35,792 nt of DNA from contig CALVYD010000016.1 of NCBI GenBank assembly GCA_944371995.1, forward strand, positions 1 to 35,792. The letters are read 5' to 3'. Origin of the DNA: an uncultured Bacilli bacterium (GTDB taxonomy: Bacteria; Bacillota_I; Bacilli_A; RF39; UBA660). Shown here piece after piece: positions 25,001-32,892 of the stretch. The position numbers were made by a program, and so were the translations under genes. Every line of letters begins with the position of its first letter. Positions within the stretch are counted from its first letter, which is position 1. The notes under the pieces were generated by a model. The model ran no database searches and was not told where the DNA came from. It saw nothing but the letters and a program-made list of their open reading frames with translations.

Positions 25001-27343
25001 ATGGCAACACTTTCGAAAAAAGAATTAAAATTAATGGATAAATATTTTAGAGTATTAAATTATATATCAGTAGGACAACTTTATTTATTAGATAATCCCT
25101 TACTAAAAAGACCATTAACTAGTAATGATATCAAACCAAATGTAGTAGGTCACTGGGGAACAGCACCAGGACAAAATTTTATCTATATGCATCTAAATCG
25201 TGTAATTAAGAAATTTAATTTAAAAATGATGTATATCTCTGGTCCTGGACATGGTGGAGAAGCAATTATTGCCAATAATTATGTAGAAGGAATATATACA
25301 AAATTTTATCCTAATATTACAGAAGATGAAGTAGGATTAAAAAGGTTGTTTAAACAATTTAGTTTTCCTGGAGGAGTCTCATCTCATGTAGCACCAGAAA
25401 CACCTGGTTCCATCCATGAAGGAGGGGAACTAGGATATAGTCTAGCGCATGCCGCTGGAGCTGCACTAGATAACAAAGGGCTAATTGTCGCTTGCGTGAT
25501 AGGAGATGGCGAAGCAGAAACTGGACCATTAGCAACTTCTTGGAATATCAATAAGTTTTTAAATCCTAAAACCGATGGCTATGTATTACCAATTCTACAT
25601 CGAAACGGTTATAAGATATCTAATCCCACTATCTTTGGAAGAATGACTCAAGATGAAATGGAAGACTTTTTCTATGGACACGGATGGAAGCCTTACTTTG
25701 TCTCAGGAACAGACCCTCTAAAGCTTCATGAAGAAATGGCGAAAACACTAGATAAAGTCATAAAAGAAATAGAAAATATCAAAGGAAGAGCAACTGTAGA
25801 CCATGAATGGCCAATGATTGTCTTAACAACACCAAAAGGCTGGACTGGTCCAAAAGAAGTAGAAGATCATGAAGTAGAAGGAAGCTTTAGAGCCCATCAA
25901 ATACCAATTACAATCACTAGAGATAATCCTATGAATATTCCTCTATTAGAAGCCTGGTTAAAAAGTTATCATCCAGAAGAGCTATTCGATGAAAAAGGAA
26001 GAGTATTAAAAGAAATTAGAGAACTAGCACCAACACCTTCTAAATGCATGGGAAAAAGTGATTATGCCAATGGTGGATTATTATTAAAAGAAATCATCAC
26101 ACCAAACTGGGAAGATTATGCCGTAACAGTACCAGCACCAGGAAGTATAGATAAACAAGATATGATAGAATTAGGAAACTATATCAGAGACTTATTTGTC
26201 TTAAATAAAGATCGTAAAAATTTTAGAATTTTCGGACCCGATGAAGCACTATCCAATAGACTAAACCATATCTTTGAAAAAGAAAATAGAACATGGAACG
26301 GACCTATCTACAAAACGGACGAATATCTATCTCCAGACGGAAGAGTGATGGATTCTTATCTTTCAGAACATCTTTGCGAAGGTATGTTAGAAGGATATTT
26401 ATTAACCGGAAGATTCGGACTAATTCATAGCTATGAAGCGTTTATAAGAATTGTAGATTCCATGATTACACAACATGCTAAATGGTTAAAGGTAACAAGA
26501 GGAATCATGTGGAGAGCACCAATCGCTTCTCTAAATATTTTATTAACATCTCATGTCTTCCAACAAGATCATAATGGATACACTCATCAAGATCCAGGCT
26601 TTCTAAATCATTTAGTAACGAAAAAAAGTGATATTATAAGAATCTATCTGCCAGCAGACACCAACTGCTTATTAGCCTGTATGGATCACTGTATTAAAAC
26701 AAAAAATCAGATAAATACCATTATTGCCAGCAAACATCCACGTCCACAATGGTTAACCAAAGAACAAGCTAAAAAACATTGTGCCAAAGGAATTGGTATC
26801 TGGGATTTTGCTAGTAACGATGAAGGAAAACCAGATGTAATCATGGCTTGTTGTGGAGAAACACCAACCCTGGAGACCCTAGCAGCAGTAGATATATTAA
26901 AAAATTGCGTGAAAGATATAAAAATAAGAGTAATTAATGTAGTAGATTTAATGACACTAGCTCCAAGATTAAAACATCCTCATGGCTTAACCGAAGAAGA
27001 ATATGATAAATTATTTACGAAAGACACACCAGTAATCTTTAACTTCCATGGTTATCCATCTTTGATAGAGCAACTAACATATTATAGAACAAATAAAAAT
27101 ATGCATATTCATGGATACCTAGAAGAAGGAACTATCACTACAACATTCGATATTAGAGTTCAAAATGAAATAGATAGATTCCATCTAGTAATAGATGCAC
27201 TACTACACATTCCAAGATATCAAAAAACATCAAAAGTACTAATCAACTGGTGCTTGGATATGTTAAAGCAACATAAATCATATATCAGACAAAATGGAGA
27301 AGACATGCCATATATTAAAAACTGGAGATGGCAAAACAAATAA
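25001..27343 (+). CDS. xfp: Phosphoketolase (xylulose-5-P / fructose-6-P)
   Basis: This is a thiamine-diphosphate enzyme that cleaves xylulose 5-phosphate and/or fructose 6-phosphate with phosphate to acetyl phosphate plus a C3 or C4 sugar phosphate. At 780 aa it is close to the family length (about 790-825). Signature segments are visible: VGHWGTAPGQNF, SGPGHGG, GGVSSHVAPETPGSIHEGGELGYSL, the TPP motif GDGEAETGPLATSWN, and the C-terminal SKHPRPQW region. Family members often act on both substrates, which cannot be told apart here. It is monocistronic with a tight terminator. The enzyme implies a heterofermentative or bifid-type acetate route. Confidence 0.96.
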   Translation: MATLSKKELKLMDKYFRVLNYISVGQLYLLDNPLLKRPLTSNDIKPNVVGHWGTAPGQNFIYMHLNRVIKKFNLKMMYISGPGHGGEAIIANNYVEGIYTKFYPNITEDEVGLKRLFKQFSFPGGVSSHVAPETPGSIHEGGELGYSLAHAAGAALDNKGLIVACVIGDGEAETGPLATSWNINKFLNPKTDGYVLPILHRNGYKISNPTIFGRMTQDEMEDFFYGHGWKPYFVSGTDPLKLHEEMAKTLDKVIKEIENIKGRATVDHEWPMIVLTTPKGWTGPKEVEDHEVEGSFRAHQIPITITRDNPMNIPLLEAWLKSYHPEELFDEKGRVLKEIRELAPTPSKCMGKSDYANGGLLLKEIITPNWEDYAVTVPAPGSIDKQDMIELGNYIRDLFVLNKDRKNFRIFGPDEALSNRLNHIFEKENRTWNGPIYKTDEYLSPDGRVMDSYLSEHLCEGMLEGYLLTGRFGLIHSYEAFIRIVDSMITQHAKWLKVTRGIMWRAPIASLNILLTSHVFQQDHNGYTHQDPGFLNHLVTKKSDIIRIYLPADTNCLLACMDHCIKTKNQINTIIASKHPRPQWLTKEQAKKHCAKGIGIWDFASNDEGKPDVIMACCGETPTLETLAAVDILKNCVKDIKIRVINVVDLMTLAPRLKHPHGLTEEEYDKLFTKDTPVIFNFHGYPSLIEQLTYYRTNKNMHIHGYLEEGTITTTFDIRVQNEIDRFHLVIDALLHIPRYQKTSKVLINWCLDMLKQHKSYIRQNGEDMPYIKNWRWQNK

Positions 27344-27363
27344 AGGCATAAGCATGCCTTTTT
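27342..27363 (+). terminator. xfp: Phosphoketolase terminator
   Basis: AAAGGCAT / ATGCCTTT with a 4-nt loop (AAGC) and a T tail, overlapping the last two bases of the stop codon. Confidence 0.9.
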
Positions 27364-27406
27364 ATTAATAACAAAAAAGAAAATAATGATGAACAGATCA
27401 AATATA

Positions 27407-27415
27407 TGATATAAT
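27407..27415 (+). promoter_or_regulatory. Extended -10 promoter of the phasin-like/UbiB operon
   Basis: TGATATAAT (TATAAT at 27410-27415), with no good -35. AAAGGAT follows before the ATG at 27447. Confidence 0.55.
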
Positions 27416-27446
27416 AAAATAAAATCAAATAAGAAAGGATATAAAT

Positions 27447-27767
27447 ATGAAAGAAGAATTAAAAAACATATTTTTAATGGGACTAGGCGCTATGTCTATG
27501 ACTAATGATAAAGCTCAAGTTCTAAAACAAGAATTACTACAAAAAGGAGAAGAAATGTTAGAAGCTGGAAAAGTTGCTAACGAAGAATTAAAACATAATC
27601 TTAAAGAAAAGATGAAAGAAAACATAACGGTAGTAGTAAATGAAGAAGCATCATACGATAAAATAAAAGAGGTAGTATCATCACTATCAAAAGAAGAAAA
27701 ACAAGAATTAATGGATTTATTGAAAGAGGATACAAAGGAAGATACAAAGAAAAAAGATGAAAAATAG
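27447..27767 (+). CDS. Phasin-like coiled-coil protein
   Basis: The 106-aa protein is almost wholly helical. A hydrophobic N-terminal segment (IFLMGLGAMSM) precedes a coiled coil with KQELLQKGEEMLEAGKVANEEL, and the tail is acidic and Lys-rich. This is the pattern of phasin-family proteins often found beside UbiB-type kinases in Bacillota. The neighbouring UbiB gene overlaps its end by 11 bp, suggesting the two act together. Phasins proper coat polyhydroxyalkanoate granules; there is no synthase here, so another role is likely. Confidence 0.7.
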   Translation: MKEELKNIFLMGLGAMSMTNDKAQVLKQELLQKGEEMLEAGKVANEELKHNLKEKMKENITVVVNEEASYDKIKEVVSSLSKEEKQELMDLLKEDTKEDTKKKDEK

Positions 27768-29319
27768 TACTAGTAGATTAGGAGAAATCATTGCTATTGT
27801 AAAAAAGTATCAACTAGCAAAAAAACCAACTCCCAGGAATGTTCGCCTAGCCTTAGAAGATCTCGGACCAACATTTGTCAAAATGGGTCAAATATTATCT
27901 TCTAGAGATGATTTGATTCCTAAAGAATATTGCAAAGAATTACAAAATTTAAAACATTCTGTAAAACCAATGCCATATGAAAAAATAGAAGAAATATTAA
28001 AAAGAGAATATGACTGCGCACCAGAACAAATTTTTTTAGAAATAGATAAACTTCCTGTAGGATCAGCATCCATTGCACAAGTACATAAAGCAAAATTAAA
28101 AACAGGAGAAACTGTTGCTATTAAAATAAGAAGAGAAAATATTGAAGAGTTAATGGAACGAGATGCCAAATTATTAAAAAAGGTAATTAATATTTTAAGG
28201 TTAAATAAAATTTTTGGAGATATCATCGATCTTACAATGGTAGTGGATGAAATGTATGAAAGAGCCAAAGAAGAGATGAACTTTCATACAGAAAAACAAC
28301 ATATTGAAGAGTTTTTACAGAATAATAAAGAAATAGTGTATATAAAACCATTAAAAGTCTATAATAAATATTCAACGTCAAATATTCTAGTAATGGAATA
28401 TATAGATGGATTCAAAATATCAGAAAAAGAGGAATTGTTAGAAGCAGGATATGATTTAGATGAAATTGCTGAAAAGTTAGCTCATAATTATTTAAAACAA
28501 GCAATTGATGACGGGTTTTATCATGCCGATCCTCACTCAGATAATATTAAAATTATAGATGGGAAAATTGCATTTCTAGATTTTGGTATGATGGGAAGAC
28601 TTTCTAAAAGAAATAGAACACTACTGGAAGATTGTATTATCGCAATCGTAAAAAATGATATTAATGAAGTGGCACATACCTTAACTTTATTAGATGTATC
28701 AAATAATAGAACAGATTATATGCAATTAAAAAATGATGTTAGGAAAGTACTAGATAAAAATAAAACAACGGCAATTGTAAACATCGACATTAAAGAATTT
28801 GTAACGGAAATGTTCATATTATTAAGAAGAAACGAGATAACGCTACCAAAAGAAATATCTATGTTAATAAGAGGTATTGTGGTACTAGAAGGAACATTAG
28901 AAAAAGTAAGTCCAAATATTAATCTAATTGAAGTTCTACAAAAAAAGGTAAGTCCAACAGAAAACTTATTTGATAAAGAAAAAATAGGAGAATTTGCTTT
29001 ATCTAGTATGAAAAGTGGAGCAAACTTATTATTAATACCAAATGAAGCTCTACAGACTTTAAAAGGAATAAATAGTGGTGAATTAAGGTTTAATGTAGAA
29101 TTAACTGACTCTAAACATCAAATAGATAGAATTGAACGAATTGTTCATTTAGTAATCATCAGTGCCCTAGATGTAGCATTTATTATTGGAACCAGTCAAA
29201 TGGTAGTAAAATCAGAGCTTGAGTTACCATTTATATTTTATCTTTATATGCTTGGTGCTATTATCTGTACAGTATGGTTACTTTATAAATTGATCATTTC
29301 TAAATTTAAAAAGTTATAA
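27757..29319 (+). CDS. UbiB/AarF-family (ABC1/ADCK) atypical kinase
   Basis: The 520-aa protein has the KxGQ motif (KMGQ at 42-45), the modified nucleotide loop GSASIAQVH (102-110), the invariant Lys123 in VAIKIRR, the NFHTE Glu motif, the catalytic loop HADPHSDN (256-263, usually DPHPGN) and the metal motif DFG (275-277). Two membrane helices lie at the C-terminus (about 470-490 and 495-513), as in the family. Members support quinone or lipid metabolism, probably by ATP hydrolysis rather than protein phosphorylation; no quinone genes are nearby. It is translationally coupled to the phasin-like gene by an 11-bp overlap, and a strong terminator follows. Confidence 0.93.
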   Translation: MKNSTSRLGEIIAIVKKYQLAKKPTPRNVRLALEDLGPTFVKMGQILSSRDDLIPKEYCKELQNLKHSVKPMPYEKIEEILKREYDCAPEQIFLEIDKLPVGSASIAQVHKAKLKTGETVAIKIRRENIEELMERDAKLLKKVINILRLNKIFGDIIDLTMVVDEMYERAKEEMNFHTEKQHIEEFLQNNKEIVYIKPLKVYNKYSTSNILVMEYIDGFKISEKEELLEAGYDLDEIAEKLAHNYLKQAIDDGFYHADPHSDNIKIIDGKIAFLDFGMMGRLSKRNRTLLEDCIIAIVKNDINEVAHTLTLLDVSNNRTDYMQLKNDVRKVLDKNKTTAIVNIDIKEFVTEMFILLRRNEITLPKEISMLIRGIVVLEGTLEKVSPNINLIEVLQKKVSPTENLFDKEKIGEFALSSMKSGANLLLIPNEALQTLKGINSGELRFNVELTDSKHQIDRIERIVHLVIISALDVAFIIGTSQMVVKSELELPFIFYLYMLGAIICTVWLLYKLIISKFKKL

Positions 29320-29348
29320 TTTCCTAATACAGGAAATTATTTTTTTTT
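29316..29348 (+). terminator. Terminator of the UbiB operon
   Basis: A 10-bp perfect stem (ATAATTTCCT / AGGAAATTAT) with a 5-nt loop and eight T, overlapping the stop codon. Confidence 0.92.
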
Positions 29349-29403
29349 AAAACTTAACGAGAACTAGTATAAATTCTAAAAAAATGTAAAAAATAAAAAT
29401 AAT

Positions 29404-29430
29404 TTAGCACTCACTATTGACAAGTGCTAA
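29404..29430 (+). promoter_or_regulatory. CIRCE operator (HrcA binding site) of hsp20
   Basis: TTAGCACTC, a 9-bp spacer and AAGTGCTAA. The left arm is perfect and the right arm matches 8 of 9. Confidence 0.93.
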
Positions 29431-29445
29431 AAATAGTGGTATAAC
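29417..29445 (+). promoter_or_regulatory. hsp20 promoter
   Basis: Perfect TTGACA (29417-29422), a 17-bp spacer and TATAAC (29440-29445). The -35 lies in the same place relative to CIRCE as at htpG. Confidence 0.9.
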
Positions 29446-29475
29446 ATAATTGTAAATGAAAGGAAGATGATAAAT

Positions 29476-29871
29476 ATGGATTTAATGCCAAGAAAATTTT
29501 ATTTAGATGATATTTTTGATGATTTTATTTCTTCAAGAAAGGAACAAAGCATGAAATGTGATATCTATGAAAAAGACGGCGATTATCATATTGAAATGGA
29601 TATTCCAGGATTTAACAAAGATGAAATTTCTGTCGAAACAAAAGATGGATATTTGACAATCAAAGCTGAAAAGAAAAATGAAGTTAACGAGGAAGATAAA
29701 GAGAAAAATTATATTCGTCGTGAAAGAACTTATGGTAAATATGAAAGAAGTTTTTACTTAGGAGATTTGGATGAAGATAAAATTGATGCTTCATTTGAAA
29801 ATGGAATGTTAAAACTTGTAGTTCCTAAAAAAGAAGAAGTAGATACTAAAAAAGTAATTGAAATAAAATAA
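29476..29871 (+). CDS. Small heat-shock protein (Hsp20 / alpha-crystallin)
   Basis: The 131-aa protein is an ATP-independent holdase that binds unfolding proteins. The alpha-crystallin domain runs from about residue 30 to 120: DYHIEMDIPGFNKDEISVE, GYLTIKAEKK, YGKYERSFYL and the ENGMLKLVVPK strand. I choose the ATG at 29476, because the ATG at 29467 sits directly on the AAAGGAAG ribosome site. HrcA/CIRCE control is clear from the operator. It is monocistronic, with a strong terminator. Confidence 0.95.
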   Translation: MDLMPRKFYLDDIFDDFISSRKEQSMKCDIYEKDGDYHIEMDIPGFNKDEISVETKDGYLTIKAEKKNEVNEEDKEKNYIRRERTYGKYERSFYLGDLDEDKIDASFENGMLKLVVPKKEEVDTKKVIEIK

Positions 29872-29872
29872 C

Positions 29873-29899
29873 AAAGGTCGCAAAAGCGACTTTTTCTTT
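29873..29899 (+). terminator. hsp20 terminator
   Basis: AAAGGTCGC / GCGACTTTTT (one G-T pair) around a 4-A loop, followed by T. Confidence 0.9.
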
Positions 29900-29924
29900 T
29901 GGAAAATTGCTAGTAATAGAACTC

Positions 29925-29953
29925 TTGACGAAAACATAGATATAGGGTAAGAT
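29925..29953 (+). promoter_or_regulatory. Promoter of the gene at 29977
   Basis: TTGACG (29925-29930), a 17-bp spacer and TAAGAT (29948-29953), each one base from consensus or near it. Confidence 0.7.
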
Positions 29954-29976
29954 AAGCGTATAAAGAGGTGAGGAAA

Positions 29977-30501
29977 ATGGCCTTGAAACAAGGTAGAGTA
30001 TTTCCAATCATAATAACGGTAATATTAATCAGTATTATTATCTACTTATTTGCAACCATAAAGCAACCCTATGTAGAATGTAGTAAAACAACAACAGAAT
30101 TAGGAATCCAAATAGTAGAAAACTTACAAGTAACATTGAGCAGTAACAATATTGAGAAAATGGATTTAACCAAGACAATTATCTTACCAGACAATTATAC
30201 TAGCGAAGAAAATAATTATTTAGACTCAATCAAAGTTGCTATAAAAGAGTCTTATGATTACTTACCTAAAAAGGTAGTAGAAGTGACTCAAGATTCTGAT
30301 AGAGTCATTGCCAGAGTAGTTGTAGATGATAATGAGACTTTAATATTAAATAATATCAAATTCACAAATGTAGAAGATTTACAAATAAAAATAAATGCCA
30401 ATACCAAAGCAAAAGATGTAGTAACATTAAAAATAAAAGATTCATATACAGAAGGAGAATTCATGACCCGTATGCGAAATAATGGTTATTCATGTAAATA
30501 A
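29977..30501 (+). CDS. Membrane-anchored hypothetical protein, 174 aa
   Basis: One N-terminal membrane helix (about residues 8-27), then a soluble extracytoplasmic domain of about 145 residues with two cysteines (VECSK and the C-terminal GYSCK) that could form a disulfide. The mixed strands and helices show no motif I recognise. The start is the ATG at 29977 with GAGGTGAGG just before; a GTG 9 bp earlier lies inside that ribosome site. The next gene begins 2 bp after the stop. Confidence 0.75.
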   Translation: MALKQGRVFPIIITVILISIIIYLFATIKQPYVECSKTTTELGIQIVENLQVTLSSNNIEKMDLTKTIILPDNYTSEENNYLDSIKVAIKESYDYLPKKVVEVTQDSDRVIARVVVDDNETLILNNIKFTNVEDLQIKINANTKAKDVVTLKIKDSYTEGEFMTRMRNNGYSCK

Positions 30502-30503
30502 AG

Positions 30504-30776
30504 ATGAAAGAATATAATATAGAAGAATTAATAAGTAACCTAGATTTTGAAAAGAATAAACTTCATAAAACAAAACATAATTTATTTTTAACAACCTATG
30601 AAATAGAAGTATTAACAAAATATCATATTATCTATGACAAATATCAAACAGCAAAAGAAATATTACAAGAAATAGAAAACAAAATAATGGATTTAGAACA
30701 AGAAGAACAGGAAGAATTAGATCAAGTAGGTATGACGATTGCAGAAAGAGATTACTATCAAAATACAAGAAAATAA
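30504..30776 (+). CDS. Small coiled-coil protein, 90 aa
   Basis: Unrecognised. A soluble, helical protein with a probable coiled coil in its second half (ILQEIENKIMDLEQEEQEEL). It starts 2 bp after the preceding stop and has no clear ribosome site, so it is probably translated by coupling. Its last bases overlap the -35 of the next promoter. Confidence 0.65.
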   Translation: MKEYNIEELISNLDFEKNKLHKTKHNLFLTTYEIEVLTKYHIIYDKYQTAKEILQEIENKIMDLEQEEQEELDQVGMTIAERDYYQNTRK

Positions 30777-30804
30777 TGACAAAAGATAGAAAGTATGATA
30801 TACT
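30776..30804 (+). promoter_or_regulatory. Promoter of the alarmone synthetase gene
   Basis: ATGACA (30776-30781, 5 of 6), a 17-bp spacer and TATACT (30799-30804), preceded by TGA (extended -10). Predicted start of transcription about 30811. Confidence 0.7.
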
Positions 30805-30814
30805 AAATAACACT

Positions 30815-30839
30815 AGGGACAAGTATGAGTCCTTTTTTT
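30815..30839 (+). terminator. Terminator-like hairpin between promoter and alarmone synthetase start
   Basis: AGGGAC (30815-30820) and GTCCTT (30829-30834) form a 6-bp stem (one G-T pair), followed by a T run to 30839. It can end the preceding operon, but it also lies in the predicted 5' leader of the next gene. Confidence 0.65.
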
Positions 30840-30858
30840 GCCTAATAAGGAGGAAACA

Positions 30859-31482
30859 ATGAATAACATAAATCCTAAAGACTGGGAAAAAATGCTACTA
30901 AAATATAAGTTTGCAAAAATAAAGTTAGAGGCGGATTTAGAAATATTACTAAGGGAATATGAATATAACAATGAATATAATCCAGTAGAACATATAAAAT
31001 CCAGATTAAAATCAGAAAGTAGTATTTTAAAAAAGTTAGAAGAAAAAGGATATGAACAAAATATAGAAAATATTGAAAAACATATTCATGATATTGTAGG
31101 ATTTAGAATTGTTTGTTCATTTTTATCTGATGTGTATGATATTGTTAGTATTATAAAAAATTCAAAAACATTCAGAATAAAAAATGAAAGTGATTATATT
31201 GCAAATCCTAAAGATACCGGATATACCAGTTATCACTTAAATGTTTTAGTACCAGTCCAATTAGAAGAAGAAGTAGAATATGTAGAAGCAGAAATTCAAA
31301 TAAGAACAGTAGCGATGGATTTCTGGGCATCACTAGATCACAAATTACAATATAAATTGCCAAAAGAAATTCCATTACATCTACAAAGAGAGTTATTAGA
31401 GTGTTCTGATGAAATCAAAGTAATAGATATGAAGATGCAACATCTATATGAGGTAGTAAAAAAATATATAGAAAATAAATAA
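30859..31482 (+). CDS. Small alarmone synthetase (RelQ-type GTP pyrophosphokinase)
   Basis: The 207-aa protein is a lone RelA/SpoT synthetase domain making (p)ppGpp from ATP and GTP/GDP. Motifs: DIVGFRIVC (the RelA_SpoT start), KDTGYTSYHLNV (nucleotide binding), EAEIQIRTVAMDFWASLDHKLQYK (catalytic Gln/Glu region) and a C-terminal helix. There is no hydrolase domain and no TGS/ACT regulatory part, as in RelQ/YwaC. AAGGAGG (30847-30853) sets the ATG at 30859. The next small gene is 12 bp downstream, with its own strong ribosome site. Confidence 0.95.
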   Translation: MNNINPKDWEKMLLKYKFAKIKLEADLEILLREYEYNNEYNPVEHIKSRLKSESSILKKLEEKGYEQNIENIEKHIHDIVGFRIVCSFLSDVYDIVSIIKNSKTFRIKNESDYIANPKDTGYTSYHLNVLVPVQLEEEVEYVEAEIQIRTVAMDFWASLDHKLQYKLPKEIPLHLQRELLECSDEIKVIDMKMQHLYEVVKKYIENK

Positions 31483-31494
31483 GGAGGTTTAAGG

Positions 31495-31698
31495 ATGAAT
31501 TATATGTTAGATAAAATTGAACTACTAGAAAATAAAGAAGCAATATTAAATGGTGCTGAAGAAATTGTCAATAGCCTATTAGAAAACGAAAAATTAGATA
31601 AAAGTGAAAAGTTAATGACCATAGAATTAGCTATGGCAAAGTTAAATTATAAATTGTATAACATTAGTGGAGATAGTAAAGAAGAAATGCCTAAGTAG
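31495..31698 (+). CDS. Small hypothetical protein, 67 aa
   Basis: Unrecognised, helical, acidic and soluble. AAGGAGG is 7 bp before the ATG, stronger than average for the window. It is co-transcribed with the alarmone synthetase gene (12 bp), and a terminator overlaps the stop. A link to alarmone regulation is only a guess from position. Confidence 0.7.
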   Translation: MNYMLDKIELLENKEAILNGAEEIVNSLLENEKLDKSEKLMTIELAMAKLNYKLYNISGDSKEEMPK

Positions 31699-31706
31699 CA
31701 TTTTTT
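31684..31706 (+). terminator. Terminator of the alarmone synthetase operon
   Basis: AAATGC / GCATTT with a 7-nt loop and a T tail, spanning the stop codon of the small gene. Confidence 0.8.
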
Positions 31707-31727
31707 CTTTTGGAAAAGAAAGAATCA

Positions 31728-31736
31728 TGGTAAAAT
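31728..31736 (+). promoter_or_regulatory. Extended -10 promoter of the cysteine desulfurase gene
   Basis: TGGTAAAAT, an extended -10 with one mismatch, with no good -35. GAGGGAG follows before the ATG at 31759. Confidence 0.5.
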
Positions 31737-31758
31737 AAGAAAAGAAAGAGGGAGTAAA

Positions 31759-32892
31759 ATGATTTATCTAGATTATAGTGCAACAACACCAGTAGAGGAC
31801 AGTGTATTAAATAGTTATATTGAAACAACCAAGAAGATAATAGGAAACCCTAATTCTCTACATAAATTAGGAGTAGATGCGAAAAAATTAATTGATGCCG
31901 CAACCTCTCAAATAGCAAATATTTTAGGAGTAAAACCAAGTGAAATAATCTATACCAGCGGAGCAAGTGAAGCAAATAATACAGCAATCAAAGGAATTTG
32001 CCTAAAGTATCAAAATAGAGGAAAGCATATTATTACAACACCATTAGAACATTCATCCATTATAGAACCTCTAAATTATTTAAAAAAGTTAGGATTTGAA
32101 GTAGAATATGTAAATTTAACAACAACAGGAAAAGTAGATTTAGCAGATTTAGAAAAGAAAATGAGACAAGATACAATATTAGTAACAATTGCAAGTATCA
32201 GTAGTGAATTAGGAATTATACAACCAATCAATGATATAGCAAAAATAGTAAAAAAGTATCCAAAAGCATATTTTCACACAGACATAACACAAAGTATAGG
32301 AAAAGAAAAAATAGATTTAACAAACGTTGATCTAGCCAGTCTTTCTGCACAGAAATTCTATGGTATGAAAGGAATAGGCATCTTGATCAAAAAAGAAAAT
32401 ATTGTAATAGAACCATTGATCCATGGAGGAAAATCAACGACAAAAGACAGAAGTGGAACACCAGCAACACCTCTAATTGTATCAACATCGAAAGCACTAA
32501 GATTAGCCTATGAAAATCTAGAAGAAAAACAAAAAAAGGTAAAAGAACTAAATACTTACTTACGTGAGAAACTAGAACAAGAAAATATTACAATCAACTC
32601 TCCAGAAGATGCAACACCATATATTTTAAATATTAGTATAGAAAACATAAAGCCTGAGACAATGCTACATGCATTAGAAGAAAAAGAAATTTATATTTCA
32701 ACTAAAACAGCATGTTCAACAGCAGAAGAGTCGAAAGCAGTACTATCACTAACCAAAGATAGTTTAAAAGCAAGTCACAGTCTGAGAATTAGTATCTCTT
32801 ACAAAACAACCAAAGAAGAATTAGATATCTTTATAAAAGAATTAATCCACGCCAGAAATGAGTTGAATAAGTTATATGTTAAAAAGGATTAA
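31759..32892 (+). CDS. Cysteine desulfurase (NifS/IscS family, class V aminotransferase fold)
   Basis: The PLP enzyme takes sulfur from cysteine as a persulfide for Fe-S clusters or tRNA thiolation. Seen in order: MIYLDYSATTPVEDSVL, the PLP-stacking His97 in PLEHSS, FHTDITQSIG (Asp175), the PLP-binding Lys199 in SAQKFYGMKG, RSGTPATP, and the catalytic Cys319 in STKTACSTAEE. The 377 aa length is normal. The loop around the active cysteine is of the long, NifS-like type with SKAVL following. It starts after a GAGGGAG site. The next gene overlaps its end by 17 bp. Confidence 0.94.
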   Translation: MIYLDYSATTPVEDSVLNSYIETTKKIIGNPNSLHKLGVDAKKLIDAATSQIANILGVKPSEIIYTSGASEANNTAIKGICLKYQNRGKHIITTPLEHSSIIEPLNYLKKLGFEVEYVNLTTTGKVDLADLEKKMRQDTILVTIASISSELGIIQPINDIAKIVKKYPKAYFHTDITQSIGKEKIDLTNVDLASLSAQKFYGMKGIGILIKKENIVIEPLIHGGKSTTKDRSGTPATPLIVSTSKALRLAYENLEEKQKKVKELNTYLREKLEQENITINSPEDATPYILNISIENIKPETMLHALEEKEIYISTKTACSTAEESKAVLSLTKDSLKASHSLRISISYKTTKEELDIFIKELIHARNELNKLYVKKD

